64,000 nucleotides of DNA, taken from contig NW_008246075.1 of assembly GCF_000281045.1 (NCBI RefSeq), positions 715,344 through 779,343 of the forward strand, in the 5' to 3' direction. The notes below the pieces were generated by a model. That model did no database searches. It was not told where the DNA came from and was given only the letters and a program-made list of their open reading frames with translations. The first letter of the stretch is position 1. Each line of letters opens with the position of its first letter. Made by a program: the position numbers and the translations under genes. The DNA is from Saprolegnia diclina VS20 (lineage: Eukaryota; Oomycota; Saprolegniomycetes; Saprolegniales; Saprolegniaceae). Shown in pieces: positions 10,157 to 21,752 of this stretch.

Positions 10157-13100
10157 CTACTCGGTCGTTGTCTCGGTCGTTGTCTCGGTCGTTGTCTCGG
10201 TCGTCGTCGCGGTCGTCGTCGCGGTCGTCGTTGGTGGTGTCTCGTCCTGAAAGTACCAGGCAAAGGCCACGTAGAGACCCGCGAGCAGCAGTGCCGTCAT
10301 GGCCGCAAGCTGCCACTGCCACACGCGACCGGCTGCGATATCGTCCACGTGTCCATACTTGTTGGTCAAGTGGAAGGGGAGCTCAAACTGCGAGCGGTCC
10401 GGCCACAGCGACGTAAAGAGGTCGTGGAGGATGCCGCTCACCGCGTGGGACGGGTACTTCATGTCGTCGTTGATGCACACAAACTTGGTCTTCCGCGCGC
10501 GCGTGTTGAGGAGCTGGTTCCACGCCGTGCGGTACTGGTCGCTGAGCATGTGGAACGTCACCTCGCTCTCCGAGACGAACCGGTGCATGACCGGCCGCCG
10601 CGCCTGGACGGTCGCAACCAGCCTCTCGCTCACATTCGTGCACGCCTTCAGGCTCTCGAGGGTCTTGTACGGCTGATGGGTTTCCGTGACGGTGACGCGC
10701 CCGGTGCGTCGCGCCTCGTCATGCACCAAGGTCGTTGCGATCGGCGGCGGCGTGAGGCAGCGCTTGACGTCGTCGACATCGGCCTCGGACGGGTGCTCTT
10801 CGGTCGTCAAAAGCGATGCGACACTGAGCACTTCGTGGTCATCGATGACGCCGTCCTTGTTGAGATCAATGTACGTGGCGAAAATCTCGTCGAGCGTCGG
10901 CGGGTGCAGTACATGGCGGTTCACCACGTAGTACATGTACGAGAAGCTAAACTGCATGTCCTTGGGGTGCCGGAAGCGGTGCGCCGACGTTGCGTTGAAC
11001 TGCAGCGGCCACTGCGCCTTCATTTCCGTGAGCAATTTCTTCTGGATAAAGTGCGGCATGTGCGACGGCACGCGGCGGCGGTCGGTCGTTGGCGTCTTGC
11101 CAAACACGCGATTGTAGAGCTTATTGACGTGCCGGAGCGAGTCGCCAAACGTGTCCATCGACCGGACCGCGTCATCATCTCTCGGCGGCAGCGGTGACGC
11201 TTCGATTGCGTCGGGCTCCACTTGCGCGAAAAAGTCGACACAGTCCTCTACGTTCGGCGTCGACAACGCCCACGCCGTCGTATTTGCCGGTACGACATTG
11301 GCGAGACCGACTTTGGCTTTGAGAAACCGAGCCGCGTCCGTCACCTAGGCAAGAGACGCGTCAGGACCACTTCACTTTTCAGAGTATTACACACCGGTGT
11401 CCACCACGAGGTCGCGGCGATCGCGTCGGCCTTGGACCGGCGGTTGGCGAGCTGCCGACACATGAGGAGCGCTTGGTCGCGAACGAACGGGTCCACAGTG
11501 GGCACCGCATCACTTGTCGCTGCCTCGTGGCTGTCCGTCATCGTCGGTTCGGTGTGCTGCGGCTCGCACGTGCCGGACAAGCGGCGCCAGATCGCGCGGG
11601 CAAGGTAGTCGACGAGCACACACTCTTCGCCCGCGTCAAGGAGACCGTTCCAAGGCTCGGTAGTCGTCGCCGGCGACTGCACAGGCGCATCACCGTATGC
11701 AAGTGCCACGTCGACGCAGTTGCTACTCGGTCGGTTCCACACACACATTTTGCCATGCACGACACCGGCAGTCGAGTCGGGCACGGCCCATGACCAGCGC
11801 ACCCGCAGCGTCTGCGCTTCCAAAACGCAGTCGACGGCGTCGGCGGCGACCACCACTGCCTCCGGTGCCGGCGCGATGACAGGACATGTCGCGTGGAAGC
11901 TCATCGTGTGCTGTGTCGCTTCGTGGGCGACCCAGTTGGACGTGAGAAGCACCTGCTCGCTCCAGTCGGGCACGGCAAAGAACGGCAGGCGCATCTCGAG
12001 GTCGATACGACCATCTTGCGACGCATGCTGCTGCAAACGCAGATCGCTCAAGTCCAAGTCATTCGCGGGCTGCGGCGTGTACCGACCCTGGCGCATGCCA
12101 TGTTGGCCACGTACGAGGTGCAGCGTCAAGTTGGCGCTGCCGTCTTCGTCGCCGAGCGGGGCGCCGCGGAGGACAATGTCGGTCGCGTTGGTCACACTGC
12201 CGCTCGAGTCGGGTCGCGCAAGTACAAGAACGAGGCTCATGTTGGCCTCGAGCAGAGTCGCGTGGCGCACCAGCGCGTCGTTCTCGAGCGTCGCAGTGTC
12301 AACAAACTCAAAGATCTCCGAGATATTGACCACGAGCACGGGCGCGGTATCGGCCACTGCGAGCGTAAGCGACGTCGCATTGGCCGGCACCGCCGTTGAC
12401 GGGAGGCGCGAGAAGAGGCCGACGCCGCAGTCGCCGCCGTCGTAGGCGCACTCTGTGACGTTGCAGCGGAGGTCGCAAACTCCGTCGCCGATCCACGAAT
12501 ACGTGCAGCCGTCGGTGCAGAGGTGCGACGCGAGCGTTGAGGCAAGAGGCGTCGATGGCGGCGTCTCGGGTGCCGGCGTCTCGGGCGTGGCCGACGCTGC
12601 ACACTCGACGTGCGGAAGCTGCAGCGGATCGTCCTACGCACACGCTTAGCGACGCAAAGAAGAGACTTGCAACGTACAGGGCGAAAGGTCTCGGTGCAGC
12701 CGCAGTCGCCCATGTCAAAGCCGCACGCCGTGACGTTGCAGGCGCTGTCGCAGACGCCGTTGCCGAGGAGGGGCTCGCCGCAGTGCTGCGCGCACTCGGG
12801 GACTTCCCACGAGAGGTAGATGTTCTGGACGCCGGACGGACTCATAAAGTCCTCGGGCGTCACGGGCGCGCCGAGGAAGACGTCGTCGTTAAAGTACAAA
12901 AAATGATCCGAGAGACCAGGAATCGTGTCGAGGTTGGCTTCAATCGCCGGCGACGAAAACACGGGCAGGTGCGACGTGTTGGCAAACATTGCGCGGTGGG
13001 GCACGACAGTGAGCCGCGGGCTCTCGAGGTTGAGCCAGCTCGGGACTTGGCCGTCGGTCACGAGGTACACGTGGCGCACCCACGGTGCGTACTTTTCGAT

Positions 13101-13562
13101 CGACCGCAGCGAGTAGCGCAGCTCTTCGTTGTCGCGGAACCGGTTCTCGGACGCAGCCGCGGATGTATCGGAAACTGCCGCCGTGTCGGTCTCGTTGAAA
13201 AAGTCGCCGTGGATCTCGGCGTTCCAGCGACGGTGCCAATACGTCTTCTCCTGCTTCCAGCGCGGGTCCGTGCCATTGACCCACGTGTAGACAACGTCAA
13301 TGGGCCCGTAGCCCATGTACGGCGCGCTCGTCGGCAAGTGGCTGTTGCCAATGTTGCCGTAGCGCTGGCTCGGGTAGTAGCCATCGTCGACGTCGTCGAC
13401 GTGGACGAGCAGCAGCCATGCCAGCGTGAGCAGAGCGAGGCTCATGGCACCGAGGGCCCATGCGACGATCGATCTCCTCGCCGGCCTCACGGGCGTAGGC
13501 GCGTCTATGGTCTCTGGCGGCGCCGTCTCCATGGGCCTGGGCTTGGCTTTGACCCGACTCAT
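10157..13562 (-). CDS. Stealth-family phosphotransferase, GNPTAB-like (copy 1)
   Basis: Three exons encode about 1100 residues, with introns near 12680-12636 and 11390-11345. Order: cytoplasmic tail; a signal-anchor helix ([18 protein letters not shown]); Stealth CR1 with [17 protein letters not shown]2 with [20 protein letters not shown] and the acidic [19 protein letters not shown]; two LNR (Notch-like) modules with [14 protein letters not shown] and [14 protein letters not shown]; a spacer; CR3 with [17 protein letters not shown] and [14 protein letters not shown]; an EF-hand loop [14 protein letters not shown]4 with KFVCINDDM; and a second membrane helix near the C-terminus. This is the layout of animal N-acetylglucosamine-1-phosphotransferase alpha/beta, which adds GlcNAc-phosphate to lysosomal glycoproteins in the Golgi; the exact sugar donor here is unknown. 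The protein ends in a Thr/Glu tandem repeat. ATG at 13562 is used; the open frame further upstream starts only with GTG. Confidence 0.9.
10161..10232. repeat. 12-bp tandem repeat, six copies, inside the Stealth copy 1 C-terminus
   Basis: Six copies of a 12-bp unit (TCGGTCGTTGTC and close variants) read on the minus strand as Thr-Thr-Thr-Glu or Thr-Thr-Thr-Ala. The units nearest the stop codon are identical to each other, which points to recent slippage or unequal exchange. The repeat encodes a tail after the second membrane helix. Confidence 0.9.
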
Positions 13563-13929
13563 GCTCGCGCCGACGATTTTCGTGTGCAGACGGCAAAAAA
13601 ACACCACTCGCCCGGCACGATTGACCTCTCACAACGCATATTCGAGTACAATCTATAAACTGTCACAGGTTTCCATGCACAAACTTGGCGCCATTTACGA
13701 CTCGCCCCATGGACGATATTCCTCAGACAATATATTCATCACACAATATATTCATCACACAATATGGTTTGTTGAAACGCAGTACGACGTCGGTGGACCT
13801 CAGCGTCCAGATCTGTTGTTCAAAGAGCCTGATTTGATTGTCCATAGTGTCTTAACCTTTAGGTCTGGGAGGGTTAATGTGCCATGGGACAAGTGTCTTT
13901 TGTAAGTTATGCTAGGTCTACGCTTTGCA
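13563..13929. repeat. Intergenic gap between Stealth genes with a 16-bp tandem repeat
   Basis: This 367-bp gap lies between the start of copy 1 and the stop of copy 2. It contains about 2.4 copies of a 16-bp AT-rich unit (ACAATATATTCATCAC) at 13727-13765. No gene is visible. The segment nearest 13563 should contain the copy 1 promoter. Confidence 0.75.
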
Positions 13930-16927
13930 TCATTTGGCAAGTCCCTTGCCGAGGCTCATCGCGCGACTCGACGACCGCCATCGCTGGTGCATGCCCATGT
14001 AGTACAAGGTGCCGGTCGATGCTAGGACGAGCAAAAGCTGGTACGGCCAGAGCGCGCTCCACTCGATGTCTTGGCTGAGCTGGCTCGTCGCCTTGAAGTG
14101 CGGCTTGGCTTCCCGCACATTTGCATGGTGGGCATCGGCCGTCAGCTCCAGTGGCGACGGTTTGCCCCAGCGCAGCTGGAAAAAGTCTTGCAGCATCTTT
14201 CGAAACTACACATGGTGCAATAAGCTCGCCATAAGAAGTGAGATCCGAACGTACTGCGGGCGTCGGGTTGTGCATGTCGTCGTTGACGCACACAAATTTC
14301 GTGTGGCGAGATCGAGCGCGGTACAGCTGACCGTACGCGCCCATGGCCTCGCCGAGCATGAGGAACGTCACTTGGTCTTCCGTCATGAGCTGGTATGTGG
14401 GCCGCGATTCGTTCACATCGTGGCTCAGCCGCCGCTCCAAGCCTGGGCAGTGCGCCGCGATATCGGCCAGTGTCAGCGACGACGAGTCATTGGCCGCGCG
14501 CCGACAGGCGTCGAGCAGTGCTCGAACCAGTGCGTGCGACGCTTCGGGCACGATCGACAGAAGATTTGGCTCTTCGAAGTCGTCGAGGCGGCCGTTCTGG
14601 TTGATGTCGAGCAGGTTTGTAAACACTTCGTGGCTCGTTCTCGGCGGGTGCAGTCGATGGCGGTTCATGACGTAGTGCATGTACGAGAAGCTAAACTGCA
14701 TGTCCTCTGGGTGCCGGAAGCGGTGTGCTGACGTCGCGTTGAACTCGGCCGGCCAGTGGGTCTTGAGCTCGGTCAGAAACCGCTTCTGGATAAAATGAGG
14801 CATGTGCGATGGCACCCGACGCGGCCGCTTCGCCTTGCCGAACGCTTCGTCGTAAAGCTTGTTGACGTGCTTGAGCGAGTCGCCAAATGCGTCCGACGAT
14901 GCATTCGCGAGCTCCGCGGCTGGGAGCGTCGCGGTCGGCTGCGAACACCCGTGGAGCCAAAACGGGTCCTCGTCCGTCGTGTTCATGATGCGGCACATCT
15001 AGTTGACTCGATTAGCTATGGACGATATCATTGCAGTCGTACCTTGTTGAGAAGTGGCTGTGTCGCGTCCCGCGTGAACGGACCGTCCACGAGGTCCGCG
15101 CCGAAACGAGTGCAGAGCGTCATCGCCTTGGCTTCCGCGCCCGCCGGGTCTTTGGCCGTGAGCTTCTTTGTGTCGGGGGTCGTACAGCGGTCGGCGAGCG
15201 TTGGGTAGGCTACATTGCACCACTCCCACCAGTTGCACTCGTGCTTGGTCTTGGGCAAGATGTACTTGGCGTCATGGACCGTTGGTGCGACGACGGTCAT
15301 ATTGCTGTACTCGATGCAGCTGCTCTTGCCGCTGTTGGTGACGCAGACGCGTGCGCTGGCCACCGCGCCGGGCTGGGCGTGCAGCAGCACTCCCGTCGTG
15401 TTGAGGGCGCAGTAGCTCGCATCACCAGCACTCACTGATGCGGCATCGACAGCCGGGCACGTCACGGCCGCACCATCGTTGATGCGGAAGGTTGTCTCGC
15501 TCGTCCAGTCGGACAACAGTGCAAACGGAATGTAGATCGTCGCCGCCAGTTGCGTCGGTTCGAACGCCGGTGAGACGCTTGCGGCAGGGAAGTCGAGCGA
15601 CGACGGCGGCAGCCCTGCAGCGTAGCCCGCGCCATCTAGCGCGATACCGTGTGGCACCAGCTGCAGTCGCACAGTCGACCCGTTGACCAATGTGACCATG
15701 ACGACAGCCGTCTCGGTGGCAGTCGCCGCAAAAAAAACAAAGAGCTGCGATTGGCGGATCGCAGTATGCTGAACAAGCGCACTGGGCGCGTCAAGATCCG
15801 CAGCAGTAACGTCACGCAAGATGAGCACAAAGCTCGAAGGGTCCACGAGCACGGCGGCGTCGGCAGTAGACGTGTCGAGGGTCGCGTGAGACAGAAGACC
15901 GAGTGCGGTCTTGTCGCAGTCCCCAGCGTCGAACGCGCACTCGGCAAAGTTGCAGTGTGCGTGGCACTGGCCGTCACCGAGCAAGTTCCAGTCGCAGCCC
16001 GGCGCACAGACATTTGCGCTCGTCGTTCGTCGCTCGGGCAGCCGGCAGCTCTCTTTCCAGTCGTTGGCGACCTAGACATGTCGAGATGAGAGATGACGAG
16101 AAATTGATAGCGAGGATTCTTCGTACCACACGCGTCTCGGCGTTGGTGCAGGTGCAGTCGCCGTGGTCGAATGCGCAGCTTGCAGTGTTGCAGGCGTGGT
16201 TGCACACACCATTGCCTAGCATCCAGTTGGCACACATGTGATTGCACGGCGGGATCTCCCACGAGAGGTAGACGTTCTGTGTCCCGTCCCGGCTCATAAA
16301 GTCTTCGGGCGTCACGGGCGCGCCGAGGAGCGTCTCGTCGTTAAAGTAGATAAAGTACTCGGAGAGCCCTGGAATGCGGTCCAAGCTCGCTTCGATCGCC
16401 GGCGATGAGAACGTCGGCAAGTGCGACGCATTCGCAAAGAGCGCGGTATGCGGCACGATGGTCACATGCGGGTTGGCCTCGTCAAGCCACGTGGGCACTT
16501 GGTCGTACGTGACGATGTAGATGTGCCGAATCCACGGCGCGTACAGATGCAGCGACCGGATCGAGTACCGGAGCTCGTCGTTGTCGCGGAAGCGGTTGTC
16601 GGCCGACGCCGTGTCCTTGGTGCGCGGGTTCGCCTTGATCGGCCGGCCGTGGAGCTCGCTGAGCCACTTGAGATGCCACTGCGCCTTGGCTTGTCGCCAC
16701 GCCGGGTCGCTGCCGTTGACCCAAGTGTAGACAGCGTCGATGGGGCCGTAGGCTGGGTCGATCGCGCCGCCGCCGATCGTGCTGTCGTCGCTCGTGGCAA
16801 AGGCGCAGAGAGCGACGAGGATACACGTTAGCGTCAAGAGGACATTGCGTAGCATCTTCATCGTCACCTCGGGCGCGTGGACCTCGCGCCTTGATTCGAA
16901 ATGTTGCCTTTTCGAGTGCAAACTCAT
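13930..16927 (-). CDS. Stealth-family phosphotransferase, GNPTAB-like (copy 2)
   Basis: Four exons encode about 950 residues, with introns around 16132-16078, 15043-14999 and 14255-14206. The order matches copy 1: N-terminal hydrophobic helix (NVLLTLTCILVALCAFA), CR1 with GPIDAVYTWVNGSDP, CR2 with RFRDNDELRYSIRSLHLYAP and [19 protein letters not shown], two LNR modules (CNTASCAFDHGDCTC and CNFAECAFDAGDC), CR3 with GDSLKHVNKLYDEAFG and [14 protein letters not shown], an EF-hand loop DINQNGRLDDFE, CR4 with KFVCVNDDM, and a C-terminal helix with a short basic tail. Copy 2 has one extra intron just after CR4 and lacks the Thr-rich tail. The acidic NDD of copy 1 CR2 is NDE here. The first ATG at 16927 is used; an ATG at 16861, right before the helix, is an alternative. 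Confidence 0.9.
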
Positions 16928-17355
16928 TTTGGCGACTGTTACATTGTCTCAGTCCGAAGCAATTTCGTATTTTAATAATTAAATTAATCGGCAAAGGGCC
17001 GACCACCGCTTCGAAAAGAACCGAGGAACTGGCAAAGGACAAATATATCTTATAAGTCCGCCCTCTCAGACCCAGTCCTCCTTGAAGACGATGGGCACGA
17101 CGACGACTTGTACGCGCTTTGGATCGCACCGATAGGACTGTACTCTGCAGTGTCCAATCTTCGAGGGTTGAACTCTGGGTACGGGCAGTGGGTAGTGGAG
17201 CAAAAGGCTGCATGAGTAGGTTCACCTTTCCAGTGATATACTTATAGAGCTGACGGTTGGCAACATGCGAGAGCTGTGGCTAAAAGCAGCGGTGGCCGGG
17301 CTCAGAAAAGGAAACGCCTGGAAGCAACTGCATCGCGACCTTTTGTGTGGCCGCC
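16928..17355. other. Intergenic, likely divergent promoter region
   Basis: This 428-bp gap separates the start of the minus-strand Stealth gene from the start of the plus-strand Tudor-like gene, so it should hold both promoters. It includes an AT-rich patch near 16965-16990. No gene is visible. Confidence 0.5.
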
Positions 17356-18248
17356 ATGAGCGAATACGACGAGTCTTTTGAAGAGCTCGATGAGCCGCTT
17401 GACTCGGAGCCGGACGAGATATTGGCATCGGAGCCAGATGAAGTGCTTGCATCAGAGCCAAACGAACGTATCACCGCCGAGCCCGACGACTATGGCGACG
17501 AAGCATCGACGTACCAAGACGACTCGTTCGTGGCCGAGAGCCAGAGTCCGCACAAGCCAACGACCGCTGCCTTTGCTGTCGGCGATGCCGTTGCTGTGTA
17601 TTGGGCTTCGGAAGAAGTGTGGTTCCACGGGCGTATCCAAGACGCCAACCACCCAACGTACTTTGTCGCGTACGAGGACGGCGACGGCCAATGGGAGGTC
17701 TGCCACGTCATGCTCCCGCCGTAACACATTGTGTAATCCAAAGCGCGCCATAGGACGTACAGACGATCCGGCGGGCAACAGCGCCGGAAGCCGCCGCGCC
17801 ACCGCCAGCGCCGACCTCGACCACGACGCCGCCAGCCTTTCTCGAGCGCCGCAATGACGTGCCGTTCCGCGTCTTGACACCGCGCGCGTACACGATTGTG
17901 GCGGAGCACTCGACGACGGAGAAGATCGCTCGTCCCTACCGTAGCGTCGCGCTGCACCCATCAAGCTCGAGCACGTACCTGACGCCACGCCGTCGCAACG
18001 AATCGCCACCGCCGCAGTGCGCCTGCCAGTGCTATCACTGGTCAACGCCGCTGGCGCACGCAGAAATCCGGATACCCAGCCCCTACAAGGAGCTCGAACC
18101 GCCGATGGTGCTTGCCGTCGCGAGTCAAGAGACGCAGACGGTGTGTCCGTGTGCGATGAGTCCGCCATCGTCGTCGTCCAAAGTCGACCAACCGTGGTCC
18201 GCACAGAAGGGCAACATCGATATCTCAGAAAATGGTCGCGCCAACTAA
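17356..18248 (+). CDS. Tudor-like domain protein with acidic N-terminus
   Basis: Two exons. The first codes for a strongly acidic repeat-like N-terminus (EPDEILASEPDEVLASEP) followed by a single Tudor/agenet-like module: FAVGDAVAVYW, WFHGRIQD and YFVAYEDGDGQWE, the pattern of a methyl-lysine or methyl-arginine reader. Reading straight on gives a stop at 17724, but a donor right after the QWE codons and a TAG acceptor before 17753 join in frame to DVQTIRRAT and a Pro/Ser-rich tail with a small Cys cluster (CACQC), ending at 18248 after about 280 residues. The join also completes the usual end of the Tudor strand (QWEDVQ). The protein is probably nuclear and may bind chromatin or RNA proteins; no specific partner can be named. 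Confidence 0.65.
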
Positions 18249-18649
18249 CTTCAACGTGCGCCTCGGTCCGACGGCTCGTAAACCTTTGCCGGAGGAAGCC
18301 CGCTACCGGATCCGGTATCCGGCAAGTATCCGGCTTTCATGCGTGTTGGGCCATATCTTTGGGCAGGTAAAAAGACGCAACTTTTTCAGCATCGCAAGGC
18401 GTATACAAGATAGTGACGGACATACGTTCATTGACGTGCTCCCTTTATCAGTTTTAATGTTGTTCAAGCGGATGGTACCAATACGGAGCAACGTCCACGT
18501 CGGGGGTGGTATCGTGACTCTGACCTTGAAGCGCTTAGAGCGCGTGTTTCTAGTCAAAAAGATATCGTCGGCGTGTATCCGGATAGCGAGATAAAAAGGT
18601 GGCCAACCAACGCGTAACGTGGCGCTGGGTTTGCATTGGCGAAAGAAAC
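18249..18649. other. Intergenic with clustered TCCGG motifs
   Basis: This 400-bp gap lies upstream of the Ran-binding protein. At 18306-18333 CCGGATCCGG is followed by two more TATCCGG units, and a perfect TATCCGGATA lies at 18576-18585. No gene is seen. Confidence 0.6.
18576..18585. promoter_or_regulatory. TATCCGGATA palindrome upstream of the Ran-binding protein
   Basis: A perfect 10-bp palindrome 65-74 bp upstream of the ATG at 18650. The same word or a one-base variant recurs upstream of other genes in the window (39265, 41930, 49091, 60259), so it is a candidate promoter element. No binding factor is known to me. Confidence 0.45.
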
Positions 18650-19766
18650 ATGAGCTCGCCTTCACATGCAGCGCCGGCCACCGCGGCCTCGCCCGTCGCC
18701 AAGCGGCAGCGGCAAGAAGGTGACGGCGACGTTCACACCGAGCACCACAACGACGATGGCAGTATGAAGACCTCGGATGCATCGAGCCCGAAGCGCAAGA
18801 GCCCGACCAAGGCGGCGGACGCCGCCAGCCCGAAGAAGGTACGACGCATACCATGGCTCGTCGTGCATGTGTCAATGCATCGCTCGTCTTGTAGACGGAA
18901 ACACCTGCCGCGCCGTCGTGGGGCTTTACGTCGTTCGCGAGCACCAACGGTTTTGCCGTACGAAGCGCCGCGTGACCTTCAACGTGACATGATATGGACT
19001 GGGATAGGCTGCTAAACCGGCGACGACTGGATTCGGTGCGGCCAGCGCAACGAGTGGCTTTGGCGCATTTGCGAGCAGCTCGTCCGGCTTTGGCGCCTTT
19101 GCCTCGAGCAGCGCCGCCACCGCTACCTTTGGTGACGCCAAACCGTCGGGTTTCGGCACGACGTTTGGTGCTGTGGCCAGCACTGCCGCCGACACGGACG
19201 CGACCTCGACGTGGACGGAAGCCTCCACGGGCAACGACGAATTCCTCAGCACCGAGGTAGGAGCTGTTGCACTCGAATGCGACAGAAACATGGAGCGTAC
19301 TCTATAGGCTGCCGTGGCGGAAGCGCCTGTCAAGGTGCCGGTCGTCGAGTTGCCCAAGGACTACCAGCACGTGACGGGCGAAGAGAACGAAGAAGTGTTG
19401 CTTTTGGTAGTCTCGCCCCGTCGTGTTCTCTTGATTCACCATCCGCGCGTTTAGCTTCAAGTGAAGCTCTTCAAGTTTACGGATGGCAAGTACGTCGAGT
19501 GCGGGTCGGGCCCGCTCAAGGTTCTTCGACACGTCGACGGCGACGCCAAGCGCGATCGGCTCGTCATGCGCCGTGCGACCAGCGACTTCAAGGCGGGCAC
19601 GCACCTGCTCTTGAATTCACTCCTCTCTGCCGTCGTGCACGTGACGCTCAAGCCCAAGAACCTCGTGGCGCAAATCGCGACGGACGCGACGACAATCACG
19701 TCGTTCCTCATTCGCACGGCGACCATCGAAGACGGCGACGCGCTGCTTGCGCTCTTGCAACCGTAG
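18650..19766 (+). CDS. Ran-binding domain protein with FG repeats (Nup50/RanBP3-like)
   Basis: Five exons joined by introns of about 48-56 nt. The N-terminus (SPVAKRQRQ and SPKRKSPTK) contains basic clusters that look like nuclear localisation signals. The middle is rich in Gly-Phe and Phe-Gly motifs (WGFTSF, SGFGAFA twice, SGFGTTFGA), as in nucleoporins. The C-terminal third is a RanBP1-type domain: EENEEVLLL, VKLFKFTDGKYVECGSGPLKVL and RLVMRRATSDFKAGTHLLLN. The order NLS, FG repeats and Ran-binding domain matches Nup50/Nup2 and RanBP3, which bind Ran-GTP at the inner face of the nuclear pore and help release cargo. Which of the two it is cannot be decided by eye. It converges with the RNase Z gene, 19 bp between stops. 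Confidence 0.85.
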
Positions 19767-19785
19767 ATGCATGTGTCATTTCAAT

Positions 19786-20748
19786 TTAACCTCGGACGAG
19801 GGCACTCTCGGCACCATGCGCAAGCCACACCTGCTGGCCAGTATTTTCATGCCACTGCAATCGGACAGCGTCCGCGAGCGCCTTGGCGCTGTACCGGGGC
19901 GAGCAGTGCGTCAGGATGAGGGTTTCGTTTAGGAAGCGATCTTGCATCGCCGCAAGCTGCAACAGGTGCATGTGGCCCCGCTCGGCCGCGGTCGCGGGTG
20001 GGATCGCGTCACCCACGTACGTGCACTACGCATGCAGAGAGCTCGCCTCAGATGTGGCCACGATGGAGATGACGGCGTACCTCGGTGACGAGGACTTTGG
20101 CTTTGAAAAAGTCGCCGCAGTTGGCCTCGTTGCTCGAATCGAAGAAGGCCACTTGCGTATCGCCCGTGTACGCGACCATTGGCGTGAGCGTCTCAATGTC
20201 GATCGGCACCTTGGCCTTGCGCAGCGCGATGAGCTCGTCGCGCGGAAGGTCCTTGAACTCGTCGCCCAAGCGCTTTGTGATGGCGTAGGCAACATAGCCA
20301 AAGCTGGGCACGCGGTGGACCGTGGGAAAGGCCTTGACAAGAACCGTATGCGAGATGCGAAAGCTCATGCCGGCCTCGACCGCGACGATCGTCGCCGGCA
20401 GCGGACTCTACATGGTCGGGGTGAAGACGTCGGCCAACGACGAGTCATTTATACTTCTTGCATGATCTCAAAGCTCGCTAAGATCTGCTTGACATGCTCC
20501 ACGAGCGGCGCGGGCACATAGTACGTGGCCGGTGCCGCTTTCGAGAGCGACCGCTCACCGGCGTGGCCCGGTAGCGCTTTGATGTGGTCAATGTGACCAT
20601 GCGTGATGAAGACGTGCTTGCGCCCGACGGCCTTGCCAAAGACGATGCCCATGTCGAAGGCAACGTCCATGCTCTCGACGTAGCAGCACGACGCGACTCC
20701 AGCGATCGAGTGCAGACTCACCCGCGGGTTCGTCTCGAGGTGCGCCAT
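19786..20748 (-). CDS. Ribonuclease Z, short TRZ1-like form (tRNA 3' processing)
   Basis: Three exons with introns near 20455-20409 and 20080-20026. The product of about 290 residues is a metallo-beta-lactamase-fold tRNase Z: FDMGIVFGK, the zinc motif FITHGHIDHI, VKAFPTVHRVPSFGYVAYAI with a conserved His, VAYTGDTQVAFFD with the metal-bridging Asp, ERGHMHLLQLAAM, and LILTHCSPRYSA with the late His. The order and spacing match plant nuclear/cytosolic TRZ1 rather than the long two-domain RNase Z. The enzyme cuts the 3' trailer from precursor tRNA. ATG at 20748 is the first in frame; upstream codons use GTG only. One change from the usual SHSHMDH is THGHIDH, which keeps the metal ligands. Confidence 0.88.
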
Positions 20749-20879
20749 GACCGAGCAAAGTGAAATTGACCTGGAAAGCACACACTATACTATACCTGGG
20801 CAGAATGAATGCACCTGAATTGGTGTGCGGATGGACGCCTGCTACCGTTATTTGGCCGGCTTTTAAATAGTGTGTTGGC

Positions 20880-21716
20880 CTACTCCATGCGGAGCACGAT
20901 GGCTTCTGCGTTGGGCGGCTTGGCGAGCGCGAGCCGCGTCACACGCCGAGCAGAGGCCATGGTCTCGGCCACGCGCTCGAGACACTGCTTGGACGTGGTC
21001 TTGACGTCCGCGAGGATGACGATGGCGCCGGTCTTGGCCTGCACAGCGAGGTCGGCGTAGAACTGCAGAACGTTGTTCTGGCGCGCCGATGTCTCATGGC
21101 AGACGTAGCAAAAGAGGAGGATGTCCATAGTCTCGACCTCGCACACGTGGCGATTGCTGTCGGTGTTGAGGCCTTGGGTCACGTCACAGGGCCGGAAGCA
21201 GACGTCGACGGCGTCACCAAAGAGCTCGTCGAGCGTCTTGACGTATCGCTTCCACGACGTCTCGTAGTCAAAGAGCGTGCACTGGACGCGCGACGGCGCA
21301 AGGAACTCGCGCTGGATCCAAACGATGCCGGCGGCATCGGTGCCAGGGCCGCCGCCAAACGACGCAACCGACACAGTCTCCAACGACGGAGGCACCAGCG
21401 ACCGGTTTTTGGCCAGCAAGTCTTGCAGGATGGCGTACACGAGCAACCCGCGCTTGGCAAACTTGGACGAGAAGTAGTCGGCTTGGAACGCAGCGCCGGC
21501 AAACGAGACGCCGACCGTGTCGGCGCTCGTCGAGAGCTGCGACGAGCGCTCGCGGGCCTCTCGGGCCGAGTCCTTGCCGCCCTTTCCGCGCGCCTTGGCC
21601 GCCCGCTTCTGGGCATTGGTCACGAGAGCAAGCGTCGCATCGTCGAACCACTGCTTCCGGGCGGCAGTCACCGACCCTTTCCCAGTCGTCGTCGTTGCCT
21701 TGTTGGCCTTTCGCAT
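20880..21716 (-). CDS. SAM-dependent methyltransferase-like protein
   Basis: A single-exon gene for about 278 residues. A basic N-terminus (RKANKATTTTGKGS, QKRAAKARGKGGK) precedes FQADYFSSKFAKRGLLVYAILQDLL and the class I methyltransferase motif VASFGGGPGTDAAGI, the glycine loop that binds S-adenosylmethionine. Later parts fit the fold: an acidic strand end (QCTLFDYETSW), CFRPCDVTQ, and TMDILLFCYVCHET. The substrate is not clear. The open frame extends to 21827, but only with a TTG; the ATG near 21716 is used. Three CCAAT boxes lie directly upstream. Confidence 0.65.
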   Translation of the reverse strand: MRKANKATTTTGKGSVTAARKQWFDDATLALVTNAQKRAAKARGKGGKDSAREARERSSQLSTSADTVGVSFAGAAFQADYFSSKFAKRGLLVYAILQDLLAKNRSLVPPSLETVSVASFGGGPGTDAAGIVWIQREFLAPSRVQCTLFDYETSWKRYVKTLDELFGDAVDVCFRPCDVTQGLNTDSNRHVCEVETMDILLFCYVCHETSARQNNVLQFYADLAVQAKTGAIVILADVKTTSKQCLERVAETMASARRVTRLALAKPPNAEAIVLRME

Positions 21717-21752
21717 GTTGCCGACTGCGTGGACTGCAAGCAATGTGCAACG

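Noticed and set aside
17347..17724. Tudor-like protein ending at 17724
   Set aside because: The single-exon reading is possible, but splicing after the QWE codons gives the expected Tudor ending and opens a long second exon.
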